DNA of 64,000 nucleotides from Corella eumyota (GCA_963082875.1 OY720097.1:17368501-17432500), one strand, 5' to 3'. Positions 48,101 to 60,365 are shown, counted from the first letter of the stretch. Notes: generated by a model not told the origin, from the sequence alone. Translations and numbers: made by a program.

Positions 48101-48868
48101 CTGCTTTTCATCATCTACTTTATTTTTATTAGGCTTAGAAGCCCTCAAATCGGAGGAGTTAGAATGTGAATTTGCAGTCGTTAAAAAACGTAATGCGAAG
48201 AAGGGCGGACTCGATGCATCAGTTGATTTTAAATGCGGTGTTCTGTAGAAAAATAATTTTTTTAATGTTTTGGCAGCTAAGTTTAACAATGAAATTCTTT
48301 AAATAGGATATTAACTATTGTTTGGATTGTTCTTTTATCATATAAAGTTTTTTTATTGTTGTGTAAGTAAATTTGTAATAATACTATAATAGAATATAGT
48401 TTCAAAAATATATTTAAAACAGCTGTATAAACACATGAAACGTTTTGCAACAATTTTATTACAAGAATAAATGCAGCCTTTGACAAAGCTCTGCACAAAA
48501 AATTGACCTTAGTATTTTTACACTATATGAAAGTTAAAATAAACAAACTTTGTAATTTAATATTTTTGATACTTCTAAATAGACCTAGCAATGTAATCTG
48601 CTTACAAAACAATCTCAATCTATCAAATTTCTAGAGCTAAAAACACCGATACATTTATAAAAATCGACAAAAAGTAGGCTAGTTTACCTGTAGGTTAAAA
48701 CAATATTTTATTTGATTTACTAAAAATCTGTAGTTTTTTTGTAACTTACCCTGATTTAATTTGCAAAATATCTGAAGGAAATTTTAAAGTTTTAGCTTTT
48801 ATTGCTTCGTATCTTGCAGCGCCTTTAAATCGACCAGCATCACTTTTTAAAGATTTTGATTTCGACAT
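45193..48868 (-). CDS. Uncharacterised 749-residue disordered protein, nine exons
   Basis: I do not recognise this protein. Nine exons (48750-48868, 48047-48242, 47781-47912, 47533-47652, 46743-47422, 46525-46649, 46184-46348, 45812-46006, 45193-45710) join without a stop into 749 residues, starting MSKSKSLKSDAGRFKGAARY and ending TPPPPSPTTSEN. It has no signal peptide, membrane helix or known catalytic motif. It is hydrophilic, rich in Ser, Asn, Lys and Pro. Short segments look more ordered and may be conserved: EERFYYEPLSTF...FQDPYSLRVVNIM (about 150-189), GGFITYDEYIKKISALSLHK (about 388-407), QYFHWSHETKENTPHWRGAY (about 515-534) and RPIDEYLKLKGVTEQTYSRR (about 580-599). The two DEY motifs, YDEYIKKISAL and IDEYLKLKGVT, may be a repeated linear motif. 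A cytoskeletal or ciliary scaffold is a guess only. It is head-to-head with UBE2D, about 880 bases between start codons. Confidence 0.8.
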
Positions 48869-49748
48869 TTTTACTCTTAGAATGACTTACAAATGTTTCT
48901 GTAAAAAAGTCATGTATAAAATATAGTTTTTCCATGATCTTTGATAAAACTAACTTATAAAGATAGGGGCACTTACAAAATAGCTATAATGTAAGCGGTT
49001 GCTATTAATATAATTACAGGCACGCTTTCTTTCGAACTATTGAAAACTAACATTCTTCATAATTCCATCGTTGCGACGCCAACATTAGCAAATTGATACA
49101 ATATGTTGTTCTTCCACGGGCAAACATTACTCAAACTGTTACTCAATATGGTTATGGGTCGATGGATTTAACCTGTTTTGTGAGTAAAGTAATTTAAGAT
49201 GGATGACAGATACAAAAGCCTCAACCAATATCCTTACAAATTCGCAAGTATCAATTAAAAGACCAATTGTGTGCTAATTTCATTAAACAACTCTGTTATT
49301 CGCCTCAGAAAAAAACGTGAATTATGTATTGAAACATATTAAAGAAGTATTTATAAAAAGTTTGTGGTAAGATTTTAACTTTTTTGTGGTAAGATTTTAA
49401 CTACTTAAACTGAAAAAGGACATTGTTATTTTTCATTGCAAAATTTCTTAACTTCATTATTGTTATACACATGTAACGATTAAATATCTATGGTTTTAAC
49501 ATTGTTAATTATACACTTAAAAATACTTACATATACGGCAAAATCACAAGTTAAATAAAAACAAAGTTCATTTAAAAACATTTAAAGTCGGGAAATAGAG
49601 GATAAACTAAAACGCCGAAAGATAATAATCTGACTTCTATGCTTCACTAAACAATGACGTCACAAAACACAATTTCACTAACTGGAATCGTTTAGCGGAA
49701 GCAATTGTTTTAACAAAAACGAGTTGTGTAACGTTGTATATATACAAG
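48869..49748. promoter_or_regulatory. Divergent upstream region with a CRE palindrome near UBE2D
   Basis: Bidirectional spacer between the unknown gene and the UBE2D gene. TGACGTCA (CREB/ATF palindrome) lies at 49655-49662, about 90 bases upstream of the UBE2D start codon, a typical position for a functional CRE. Confidence 0.45.
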
Positions 49749-50900
<1,152 letters not shown>

Positions 50901-51786
50901 TTTGGCGAAATTCTTTTGAGGAATGAATCCATAAGTTTTATGTAATTACAGGGTATTTTTAGATTGTAAATATTTAAAAAAATTATGGTTTGATTTAAAC
51001 AAAAAATAAATAATATTGCATTTAGAATCAAGTAGTAAATGTTTGTTATTATTGTAAATGTTTTTGATCTACAGCGATACAAAATTTAAACAAATTTTTA
51101 TTCAAAACATTTCAATTTCATGGAATATTGTAATTTATATATGTTTATGTTTTTCGCTAGTCAAATTAATGTTTTTTCTAGTCCAATTAATGTGATTTTC
51201 TAAATTGTTTTTGTTTTGTAGTGGTTAATTTCATAGTATTACTTCTGTTTTCTTAGTAAGCTTCTTTATACCTAGTGTAATTTTACTGTATAACACAACA
51301 CAATATATAGTTCTATAATTTTTATAAAACATGATAATCTATTTATTTTATTGGCTTTATCTTGTCTACATTTCTGCATAATTATTCTATTATTACTTTA
51401 TTCTAAAATATGATACTTCTTTTGCATGCCGCAATGTGTAAATTTGTAGTTTTATCATTGTTTTATTATGCCTAAACATACTATATTCCAATAAAAACAT
51501 ATACTTTGTGAAAACTATTTTGGTGTGTTGAGGTGGGAATATGTAAGTTTTGGATTAATAAACCACGAAAATTTATTAGGAAGAAATACCAAATATCAAG
51601 TTTATTAAAAACAATGACCCGCAAAGTCAAGCAAAACATAATTTACTATGTAAATATCTTATCCTTATTAAACAAAAAATTTATCGTAAAAAGCATTAAT
51701 ATTAAGTTTTATTAAATAACAGTGTTTTATGTTAATTTGAAAAGTATAAAATATTAAATAAAAACAACAGATAAAATTTAAAATAA
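50901..51786. other. UBE2D 3' UTR and convergent spacer
   Basis: AT-rich. The UBE2D poly(A) signal is at 51490-51495. The remainder up to the Ashwin-like stop codon at 51787 shows nothing further. Confidence 0.55.
51490..51495 (+). terminator. UBE2D polyadenylation signal
   Basis: AATAAA followed about 25-35 bases later by a GT-rich stretch, the normal arrangement for animal 3' end formation. Confidence 0.65.
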
Positions 51787-52582
51787 TTAGTCATTTTTTG
51801 AAATTTTATTATTAATTTCATTGGAGGAAAATGATGGTCGCTTTAAAGGTTTTCTGCGTTTGGGTGATACGTTAGATTTGGGTAAAGTTTTATTTAATTT
51901 TACTTGTGATATATTTCTTTTTTCGGTTTCTTTATTAACTTTTGTGATGACTGAATTTAATTTTTTATCAGCTTTTGCAAGATTTAAATTTGTGACCTTT
52001 TTATTGTTACATTGATTTTTTATATTATCTATTTTAAATTTTTTTGACCGAGCTTCTAATTTTTCCATTTCTGCTAAAACTGGCTTTAAATTGTTTTTTA
52101 AATTTAAGGTATTGTTGTGATTTATATTGTGTTTAGGTGTTTTTAGTTCAATGTCGTTTGTGGTTTTAACAAATAAACAAGTTTTCTTTTGTAGTTTACT
52201 ATAAAGTTGACCTCTTCTATTTTTTCGGAAATTTCTTTTAGAAAGAGAAGCAAGGTTTTGAAAATATAATTTATAAATAGATGAATCATTTTTAGAAGTT
52301 ATTGATGACTGCGAAATTCCATGCTAAAAATTGTATAGTAATTGAATACATAGTTAGCTACCTGTTTAAAGCCACGGTATTGAAATAAAAACTGTATATC
52401 ATACAAAATTTTAGGTTAAGAGCACATAGTTTTACTATACAAAATTTTCTTATGTAAATATAATTAAATCATTACTAAACAAATAATCTTACTTTAATTA
52501 ATTTTTCTTTTAAAACATCACAATTTACCCGTTCTGGGTAAATATCCTTTAATAAGTCCTCAAAATTGTTGTTATCGTCCAT
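51787..52582 (-). CDS. Ashwin-like protein (tRNA-ligase-complex component family)
   Basis: Two exons (52493-52582, 51787-52323) give 208 residues. The N-terminal 75 residues follow the Ashwin (C2orf49) pattern. There is an acidic start (MDDNNNFEDLLKDIYPE), a helix (DVLKEKLIKHGI), then DSSIYKLYFQNLASLSKRNF and RKNRRGQLY. Human Ashwin has HPE, [27 protein letters not shown] and KNRWGK at matching places. The rest is Lys/Asn-rich and disordered, with a basic PKRRKPLKR near the C-terminus that could be a nuclear signal. In vertebrates Ashwin associates with the RTCB-DDX1-FAM98 RNA ligase complex. The match is by eye over a short region, so the family call is moderate; the gene itself is firm because the frame crosses the splice junction. 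Confidence 0.65.
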
Positions 52583-53400
52583 TGTAACCCTATTATAAAC
52601 AAAAAGTCTTAAAACCTTTATAAAAAAAACAAGATTTTTTATTTCTAAACAAACAAAAAACGTTAACACGTGCTCCGTCTGTCCGTGTATTATTTATTTA
52701 TTTATTTATTATTTGCACTAGCTGTAACGAAACTACACATATATAGTAGTTAATATTTTAAAAAATAAATATGATTAATGCTAACTTAAACCTTAAAAAA
52801 CACAACCTGGCTTTGTATGCAAGTAATTAGTTTAACAACCTTTGCCGAAATAAAATTGTGCATAGCGCATGTTGTTGACAACTTGATTGACATGGGAATA
52901 AACTACAACGTTGCCAATACTTATATCTCACTATGTTAAAAACTTTATTTAATACAATTTAAAGCAAATTCTTTCAAATAAATTTTAAAATTAAAATAAA
53001 TTTCGTAATTTAAAATTTATTAAAATCTACTTGGTTGCATAAATAATTGTTGATACCAAGAAAATCAAACACTTACAAAAAATTGGAAACACTAAAATCT
53101 GACGCAACAAATGACATCGCAATTTTATTACCAGAGTCACTATCAACGTTGGAAAACACACAGCTGTTATTTGCCGATGGCGTTTTAATGTATTTCTTAT
53201 CTTAATAGACTGTAGATTAACTGTTCAAATAACAGACTAATACTAAAACATTAATACGTTAAAGCAGTCGAGTTAGATTTAATAAAACACCTGAAAATTT
53301 TGTCAGTTTGTAGCCTGCACCCGTGATTTCACAAACAAAGAAAAATAGCTATGTTATTATTGCCGCGAACAGCATCAACGTTTTGGAACTCAAAATAAAG
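52583..53400. promoter_or_regulatory. Divergent upstream region between the Ashwin-like gene and MLX
   Basis: Contains a CACGTG E-box at 52667-52672, 85 bases upstream of the Ashwin-like start. MLX dimers bind CACGTG, so feedback at this locus is conceivable. A TTTATTTATTTATT simple repeat lies at about 52690-52710. Confidence 0.4.
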
Positions 53401-54285
53401 ATGTCTATTTCCAGTTTTGACCAACTTGACGAATCAGCACTTGACATTGAGATGACGTCACAACCCTCCATGAATTTGCATATTTCAAATCCATCCAGTG
53501 CGGCTTCATCAGTCCCCAACACTGATGAAGAGGATGATGAAGGAACGGATAAAAGATTGTCGTATAAGGAACGAAGAAGGGAGGCACATACACAAGCGGA
53601 GAAAAAAAGACGAGATGCAATCAAAAAAGGGTAATGATGTAGAAAGAAATATATTATGTTTTAGCCTTGCATAAAAAAGTAGTTAATCTTTTTACAGAGA
53701 ATTTGCGAAACAAACTTAAACAGTTCTATGCTGTAAGGACACCATTAATAAAAATAAATGAACACATAAAGTAGGAGATAATGCCAATTAAAGTAATCTG
53801 AATTTGTCTCACTTTGTAATTTTCATAGATATGATGATTTGCAAGATCTTGTACCAAACTGCTCAACTTCATCTGATGGTGGATCACAAAAGTTGAGCAA
53901 AGCTGTAATACTGCAACGCTCACTGGCATACATTGAGTTTTTACAACAACAAAAAAAGAAACAAAGTGAGGAGTTAAGCAAGCTACGAAAGTCGAAAACT
54001 GCCCTGAATATTATGAAATCCAGCTACGAGCAAATTGTAAAACAACAAATGACATCCGGTAACAACATCGACGGAACAGTATCAGCCGATTTAAAGTTTA
54101 AAATATTTCAAGAAGTCATGGAAAAATTGTTTGTTTCATTTAATGCTACTGTCGGGACGGCTTCGTTCCAAGAACTAACCTGCGGTGTTATTAACTGGAT
54201 TGAAGATCAGTGTAAACCGCAGAACTTAAAAAATGCTGTAAACGAGGTCCTTACTGACTTAAATAATACACAACAACTGTGCTAA
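53401..54285 (+). CDS. MLX: Max-like protein X (bHLH-leucine zipper factor)
   Basis: MLX heterodimerises with MondoA/ChREBP and MAD family proteins on CACGTG and carbohydrate-response elements to control glucose-dependent transcription. Two exons (53401-53630, 53829-54285) join to 228 residues. The acidic N-terminus contains TDEEDDEGTDKRLSYKE. The basic region is RREAHTQAEKKRRDAIKKG (about 59-77), with the His, Glu and Arg that read the E-box. Helix 1 and loop are YDDLQDLVPNCSTSSDGGSQ, helix 2 is KLSKAVILQRSLAYIEFL, then a zipper. The C-terminal DCD-like domain (about 158-222) includes FQEVMEKLFVSFNATVGTAS, FQELTCGVINWIEDQCKP and LKNAVNEVL, specific to MLX. An in-frame stretch upstream lacks an ATG, so 53401 is the start. 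Identity is confident. Confidence 0.95.
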
Positions 54286-54759
54286 AAACAATGTTGTTTT
54301 AAATCTTCTAATGTAAAAAAGATGGCTTTTTTATTTTTATATTAATTTAAGTTTTAATTTAGAGTGTAATTTATTTTTGTTTTAAAACTTTTTTTGTTTT
54401 TGACAGTTTTAAGTCAACATAAAGTAAGGTTTTTTTAAACATCAAACTGCTTGCCTTTCTTTAAAAGTTTTTATTTTTGAATTATTTTTAATTAGTCTTC
54501 CAATCATTGTACTATTTTGCTTTTACTTGAATGTAAATGCTATTCGTTTATTTTTAAGTTTGATTGCTTTTAATTCATTTTATAATATAAAAACATGAAA
54601 AATGGTCATGTTTTTACCTAACTTTTAAAATACCATTTAGGGCTTTATAATTACTTTATTTTAAACAATTATATAAACTTTTATATAACAAATAAATTAA
54701 TTACATGAAGATAATATAATATGGGTAATATATACTATAACCATTTTTTCCTTCAACAT
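54286..54759. other. Convergent 3' region between MLX and KIF22
   Basis: AT-rich 3' UTR sequence for both genes. No other feature is recognised. Confidence 0.5.
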
Positions 54760-57700
54760 TCACGTTTTTAGGCAATTTTTCTAAAAAACAGAAAATAATT
54801 GATTAATAATTATAAATCCTGCATGTAATTATAGGTTATCTTATTAAATTTTTATAATTACCTTTATTAAGTCGTCAGCAATTTTCACAGAAAATACCGA
54901 CGTTAACTCCTTGACATTGTTAAATAATCCGTTTTTTTCTCGAAATAATTTAATTTTTTGTGCACGAACTTCTCCTAATCCATGCAATGTTTGTAATTCA
55001 GCACAGGTTCCAAAGTTTATAATTTCTAGAACTTGATTAGCTGAACAAAGAAACTTAACCATTAAAAAAAATAAATCTAACGGTTATTAAGTTAGTAACA
55101 TTTAGTACCACGCATATTTTCTTTTTCACTTTCTACTTGAATTTCAAATTTTCCTTCATTTTCGCTGCAAGTGCGAAGTCTAAAAATGGTTCCTCTTTTC
55201 ATAGATTGTTTTTTACATGGTGGACACTCTTCCATTATAGATGTATCTAGAATGTCAAACACAATTTACACACGTCAAAATCATGTATATTTAGTCTACA
55301 TTTTTTATATGTAACCATGTATTAAGGGTTTTATAAACAAGGCCAATATACATACCAGTATTATTATAGTTGCTGGAAAGTCTCTTTTTTGGGGATTCAA
55401 TATTATTTGGAAATTGACAATTATTTTCAGTTTTTTTCTCTTGTAAAATCTAAAAAATAACACTAATTTAAAATTATATTTTTTACAATAAAAAACAAGA
55501 TCCACAAAAAAAAAGTTTTCAACCTTACCTTAAACATACTTGTTGACTTTCTTATATCATTTATTAAAACTTGTTTGTCTACACAGTTATTTGTTTGTTC
55601 CTTGTTTTCCAAGTTTTCAATATCGTTTACCAGGTTCGTTAAATTAGATAACTTTTCTTTCTGTATTAGCCAAAAGATAGTTAATTGGTAAGAGGTAAAT
55701 CTAAAAGTTTTTTTTTTAATTTTTTTTTACTTACATGATTCTCAAACTTTTCGGGATATTTTTTAATTAGTTGTTCAAAAAAATCGTCTTTCAACTTTTT
55801 CTCAGTAATTTGATTTTCTTTTGGGGAGTGTAAATTATTGTCTGTTATTAATGGAACTTCAACAACAGAATGGGTGAAGGGCCTATAAACAAATATTTAT
55901 GTTTTTAAGTTGAAAAAAAAAATTTTTTAAATTGAAAAAAAAAACAACTGAATTTACCTGTTTTCAATACATTTTGTTTTAGAGGCAAAGTTTAAAGCAG
56001 ATTGTGTGTCAAGTAGTGAGGAAATTTCTGGTGAAATATTTACAATAACTGAGGTGTTTGCTGAACCACCCAGGGAGTCCTATTAATAATCAAATTGAGA
56101 TAAACTTTAAATGTATGTAAAACAGAAAAATATTCGTTATACAAGAAAAAAATATGACATACAAAAATGAATAATTAAAAGCTATTTTATTTTCCCCAAC
56201 CAAAACTATTTAGAAATATTGCTAATTTAAAAAACAAATTGTATATACATAAAACAACAGCATAAACTTACAACAAACAAGGTTAAATAATAGCCCTAAA
56301 AAAATGAAGACAAAGTACCAGTATATATATATATATAAAATACAAAAAAAAACTTTTACCTTGGAATACAAATTTATGTATGATGAAAACTAACCTGAAG
56401 TATTCTGGTGAGTTTGCTGTCCCTGTATGGAATTCTTTGCCCATTATTAAGTTTTAACGCTTCAACAACTTTTCCGAGGATATGAAGTGATGTGTTAATA
56501 GAACTCGATTCTTTTAATCTAATTCCAGTGTTTCCTGTTCTTCTGTTGTCCTCCGAACCTGCTAGGTCAATAATCGACAATTTTGCAACTTCTTTAAGAT
56601 GGGGAGGATGGGCCTGGTGGGTGATTAGCTAAAAATATAAGTAAATAAAAAGGGGTTTAGTTTGTGTGGGATTGTACAGGGCCCCCAAAAAATATCGAAA
56701 AAAGGCACAGCAAACAAAAAAGTACATCTCTGAAGTCTATTTAAACCTTTTAAAAAGATTTTAATTTATAGAAACAACCTAGTTTAAATTAAAATTTTAT
56801 TAGTTCAGTTTAAAACTAACAAAAAAATTTTAAGAATACAACATCTTAAAACCTTAATTTGTAAAATGCAATGAGATCTGCTTGATCTTAAATTCATTTT
56901 TGTCTGTTCAGTCTTCCTTCTTTGACATGCTGGTAAAAATACTTCTTCAAAAGATGAAAAGTTATCAACCTCAGTTTCAGTGACTCCATTAATAAATATA
57001 TTGCACTGAGAATCTTGTCGAATTTCAAAAGTTTTGTTGGAATTTCCAAGCAAATCATAAACCTAAAAAGTAAAAAAAATTTTATAAAAGTAAATTTTTT
57101 TTTAACAGAACGTAAGTAGATAAATAAAGAAAATTTTAGTTTATCAAAATTAGATAAAGTTACTTGTTGTTTGGATTTTTATAGGAATTACCTTTTCTTG
57201 GTATATTTCTATATATGACATCAATAACTTTACATTCAGTTTATCTAGTTTTCTAATTTTGGTAAAAACTTGTTGCATGGTTCTTGGAATAAAACCTGGT
57301 TCCTTATCAGTTCCAAGAATGGTGTGAGTTTTACCTAAAGAATAATATTTAAAAAATAATGCACAATTTAATATAACATTATCAACCACATGCACATATA
57401 CCATCAGCCATAGAATTAATTTAACAATAAACATAATAATTTTTTTCCAATTTTAATTCTTCATTTTAAATAACACATTTATTCTTGTATACCTGAACCA
57501 GTTGGGCCGTAAGCAAACACAGAAACATTTTCTCGCAAATCAGTAAATTTTGACAGAAGTGGTTGAACTGAAGATCCAAATATTTCATCTTGGGATGAAT
57601 CCTCATCAAAAACTTGTTCAAAGTTGTAAGTGATAGTTTCAAGAGTGTTTCGCCAATTTATCATCTTGAAATTTTTTTTTTTGATAAATGTTAGATGATA

Positions 57701-57949
57701 ATTATGTTTTTTTAATTATTTTAATTAAAAATAAAAAAACTTGAAAAACACTGCCAATGCCCACGAAAAATTTTAGCATTTTATATGTCAGATTTTTTGG
57801 TTTAAAAATAGTTAACAGTTTTATTTATTTACTTCAATTTTACTTGGTAGAATCGCTCTGACACAAGTTTCTTCCGGAGTTTTGTCAGCATCATGAAATA
57901 CTGGCCGAAGTCGAACATAAACATTTATTTTTTTAGATTTTTTACTCAT
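54760..57949 (-). CDS. KIF22: Chromokinesin KIF22/Kid
   Basis: KIF22 is a plus-end motor that pushes chromosome arms outward on the spindle and binds DNA through a C-terminal helix-hairpin-helix. Twelve exons, from 57833-57949 through 57493-57664, 57192-57334, 56853-57062, 56395-56628 and 55958-56079 to a last exon at 54760-54780, join to about 568 residues; human has 665. Motor landmarks: VYVRLRPVF near the N-terminus; the P-loop GPTGSGKTHT split by an intron; the switch I region [11 protein letters not shown]; switch [18 protein letters not shown]; and [20 protein letters not shown]. The motor ends at [15 protein letters not shown] short charged stalk follows (about 335-450). The C-terminus contains the HhH motif [20 protein letters not shown]. 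The P-loop has Ser where human KIF22 has Ala (GPTGAGKT). POP5 lies 221 bases upstream on the same strand. Confidence 0.93.
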
Positions 57950-58170
57950 TTTATCTTAGTAAAAGTACAAAAATTCTAAATTGTTAAGATCATAATAAAT
58001 AAGTGTTATTGTATTAATTAGAAAATATTAAATTTTTTAAAACTAATTCATAATTGAAATAATTTATTACGCACATTTTGTGTTTTAAAAAAAAAAATTC
58101 CCGTACTTATTACAAAATAATTTCAAATTCTTCACCAAGTAATTTTAACTGGTAAAATTTTTTGTTGAAA

Positions 58171-58578
58171 CTACAACACCGAAGTTATACGCTGCAACGA
58201 GTTAGAATATGCAATTTGCTTACGATCATATTTTATAATAAATTCTTGTGCACTTCTTATTGTTCCTGTTACGTACAATGTTTCCAAATAATAATTTTTA
58301 TTTTTGATACCAGATGTGCTGTCACCTTTCATAGAGTTAGATCCAATAAAGGGAATAACAGACCACAAAAGTCTGTGAAATTTTCTCCGACATCTAATTA
58401 AGGCCAGCCTGGTGTAAGCGTTCATATATTTAATATTGAGCCCACCGCTTATAGATGCCAGTGCACAATCGCCGTGAATCTTTTTAAAAGTATTGGTTAT
58501 GACTTCCATTAGTTCTTTTATGCTGAGATCATGACCATGAACTTTCACGAGAAAATATCGATGTTTAAAACGCACCAT
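58171..58578 (-). CDS. POP5: Ribonuclease P/MRP protein subunit POP5
   Basis: POP5 is a core protein of RNase P (tRNA 5' processing) and RNase MRP (rRNA processing). This is a single coding exon of 135 residues. It opens with the family hallmark MVRFKHRYFLVKV. The RRM-like core carries NIKYMNAYTRLALIRCRRKF (human: VRYLNAYTGIVLLRCRKEF) and LLWSVIPFI. The C-terminal part has LETLYVTGTIRSAQEFIIKY. Human POP5 has 163 residues; the difference is the human acidic tail, which is absent here. It lies just upstream of KIF22 on the same strand and head-to-head with PCC1, 751 bases between starts. Identity is confident. Confidence 0.94.
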   Translation of the reverse strand: MVRFKHRYFLVKVHGHDLSIKELMEVITNTFKKIHGDCALASISGGLNIKYMNAYTRLALIRCRRKFHRLLWSVIPFIGSNSMKGDSTSGIKNKNYYLETLYVTGTIRSAQEFIIKYDRKQIAYSNSLQRITSVL

Positions 58579-59329
58579 TTTACAATTTCTAATACGAATA
58601 CCTATGATTTACAAACTAAATTTTAGATATAAAACATTACACATATTCTTAACTTATTAGATAGAAGGTAAATATTTTGTTTAGATACCTGAAACAGATT
58701 TTATAAACACGCTTACTAACGTAATAGAGGAACGTCTTTCCGTCTTTTCTCTCTTTCTGTATGTTTTTTCAAAACAAAACTCAAAAGCGCGAAAAAGGGT
58801 GATGTTGCCAACTATTTTTTTATTTATATTTCAAGCCTGTCAGAATAATCATCTAAGTTAAAAATCAAAACTAAAACTATTTATACAAAATGTTTTATAT
58901 AAAAGTTTAATTAATTTTAAATTGCGTTGCAATTCTGCGTTATAACATTAATTTACATTCTAGGCTTAAAATAAGTTGGAAAACTAAAACAGCATGCTTT
59001 AGCACTAAACGTATATAAACTCGTTATAGATTAGAACGTTTGGAGTAATTAACCATATAATAATATAAATGTTGATATTTGTTATAGTTAGGTTTATATA
59101 AATAACACTCCAAAGAATGTTTAACTAATAAATCGACCTTTCTTTTTCAACTTGCAAACCCAATATTTAATATTAATAAGTTATAATACTGTAATAACCA
59201 TTAACAAACAGTAAACAGAGCAACCAGGTTTATTAAATCAAGTTAATTATATTTTTTTATTTTTTGTAGTTGCATCCAAGATTTTAAAATATAAATATAC
59301 ACAAAAACTGATTTTAATACCTAGTTCGT
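58579..59329. promoter_or_regulatory. Divergent upstream region between POP5 and PCC1
   Basis: AT-rich and bidirectional. A polypyrimidine/AG context (TTTTAATACCTAG) ends 6 bases before the PCC1 start codon and could serve as a cis- or trans-splice acceptor. Confidence 0.4.
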
Positions 59330-59599
59330 ATGGCAAAATCAGAAGATTTAAAGTGGACATATCAGGTTTCTATTCCTTTTCGAAGTGAAAAGCATGCACA
59401 AATAATTACCAACTCTCTGAAAGTTGATAGAGAACCTAGAAAAGGTGGTATTACAAGAGAATTCAAGACTGAAGGAAATATTTTAACAGTATTTTGGGCT
59501 GCAGAGGAAGCAAGAATTCTTCGGGTTTCTGTCAATTCATTTTTTGAGTTGTTAATTCTTGTTATTGATACAATTGATCAATTTTATCCCGAAATTTAA
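59330..59599 (+). CDS. LAGE3: KEOPS/EKC complex subunit PCC1 (LAGE3)
   Basis: PCC1 is the dimerising subunit of KEOPS, the complex that makes the t6A modification on tRNAs reading ANN codons. This is a single exon of 89 residues, full length for the Pcc1 core (human LAGE3 is longer only at its N-terminus). The pattern is typical: YQVSIPFRSEKHAQIITNSL, then VDREPRKG, then TEGNILTVFWAAEEARILRV, ending SVNSFFELLILVIDTIDQF. Two predicted beta strands and two long helices fit. The stop codon (59597-59599) is followed, after a single A, by the ATG of MALSU1, so both reading frames almost certainly sit on the same primary transcript. Confidence 0.92.
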   Translation: MAKSEDLKWTYQVSIPFRSEKHAQIITNSLKVDREPRKGGITREFKTEGNILTVFWAAEEARILRVSVNSFFELLILVIDTIDQFYPEI

Positions 59600-59600
59600 A

Positions 59601-60365
59601 ATGCATACGGCAATATGCAGATCTATATTAAACAATGTTTCACTTCGTTGTATATCTACATTGTCATCTTTAAAACTTAGTTATAAATTTATAAATATGT
59701 TATCAATTACTCAGCACAATTGTGCAAATAATTTTTTAAAGCCCATCCATATAACCAAGTATCATAACCATTTTATGACAACAAATGACACTCACAAAAC
59801 TGAAAAACAGACTGATGGTGTTTTTAGCATTAAAGAAATACACGAGTTTCTTGTGCAGCATAACTGTAAAGATATTGTATTTATTGAATTGCCTGATCAT
59901 ATTAATTATCTTCCCTACTTTATTGTCGCCACCGCTAATTCTTACAGACATTTAAACCACACAAGTGAAAGTCTTAATCGCTTTTATAAAGATAAAAAAT
60001 CGCCTGATGACCCCTTTACTGTAATAGATGGAAAAAAAGGTAATCAAACTTGGCATTCAATTGATGTAAAAAATGCAGTGGTTCATATTATGCTCGAGGA
60101 AGCAAGAAACAAATACCAACTTGAGAAACTTTGGGTTCTTGGTCCAGATCATGACAGTTTAATGTCAGAACAACAGGCCTTGCAAGATGATGCAGCATAC
60201 TCTTTAATCGATTTCGAAAAGAAAAAGGGAATAGTGACAAGAGAAGATTCGGTAACGTTTGTTGATGACCTGGAGATAGCAAATCCTTGGGATGTTGATT
60301 ATGATGAAAAAATACCCAAAACAACAACCATTGACGATTTTGATGAAGACGAATATGTTGTGTAA
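59601..60365 (+). CDS. MALSU1: Mitochondrial ribosomal silencing/assembly factor MALSU1 (RsfS family)
   Basis: MALSU1 joins the late mitochondrial 39S subunit with L0R8F8 and acyl carrier protein and blocks early subunit joining. This is a single exon of 254 residues; human has 234. The first ~75 residues (MHTAICRSILNNVSLRCIST...) are basic and poor in acid residues, as expected for a mitochondrial presequence. The RsfS/DUF143 domain (about 76-185) has FSIKEIHEFLVQHNCKDIVF, then YLPYFIVATANSYRHLN, then WHSIDVKNAVVHIMLEEARN and YQLEKLWVLG. The acidic C-terminus ends DDFDEDEYVV. The frame stays open upstream inside PCC1, but 59601 is the first ATG. The stop of PCC1 is one base before it. Confidence 0.93.
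   Translation: MHTAICRSILNNVSLRCISTLSSLKLSYKFINMLSITQHNCANNFLKPIHITKYHNHFMTTNDTHKTEKQTDGVFSIKEIHEFLVQHNCKDIVFIELPDHINYLPYFIVATANSYRHLNHTSESLNRFYKDKKSPDDPFTVIDGKKGNQTWHSIDVKNAVVHIMLEEARNKYQLEKLWVLGPDHDSLMSEQQALQDDAAYSLIDFEKKKGIVTREDSVTFVDDLEIANPWDVDYDEKIPKTTTIDDFDEDEYVV

Noticed and set aside
48283-48498. 71-codon minus-strand open frame in intron 1 of the unknown gene
   Set aside because: Removed by the intron that joins 48750 to 48242 in frame; no independent support.
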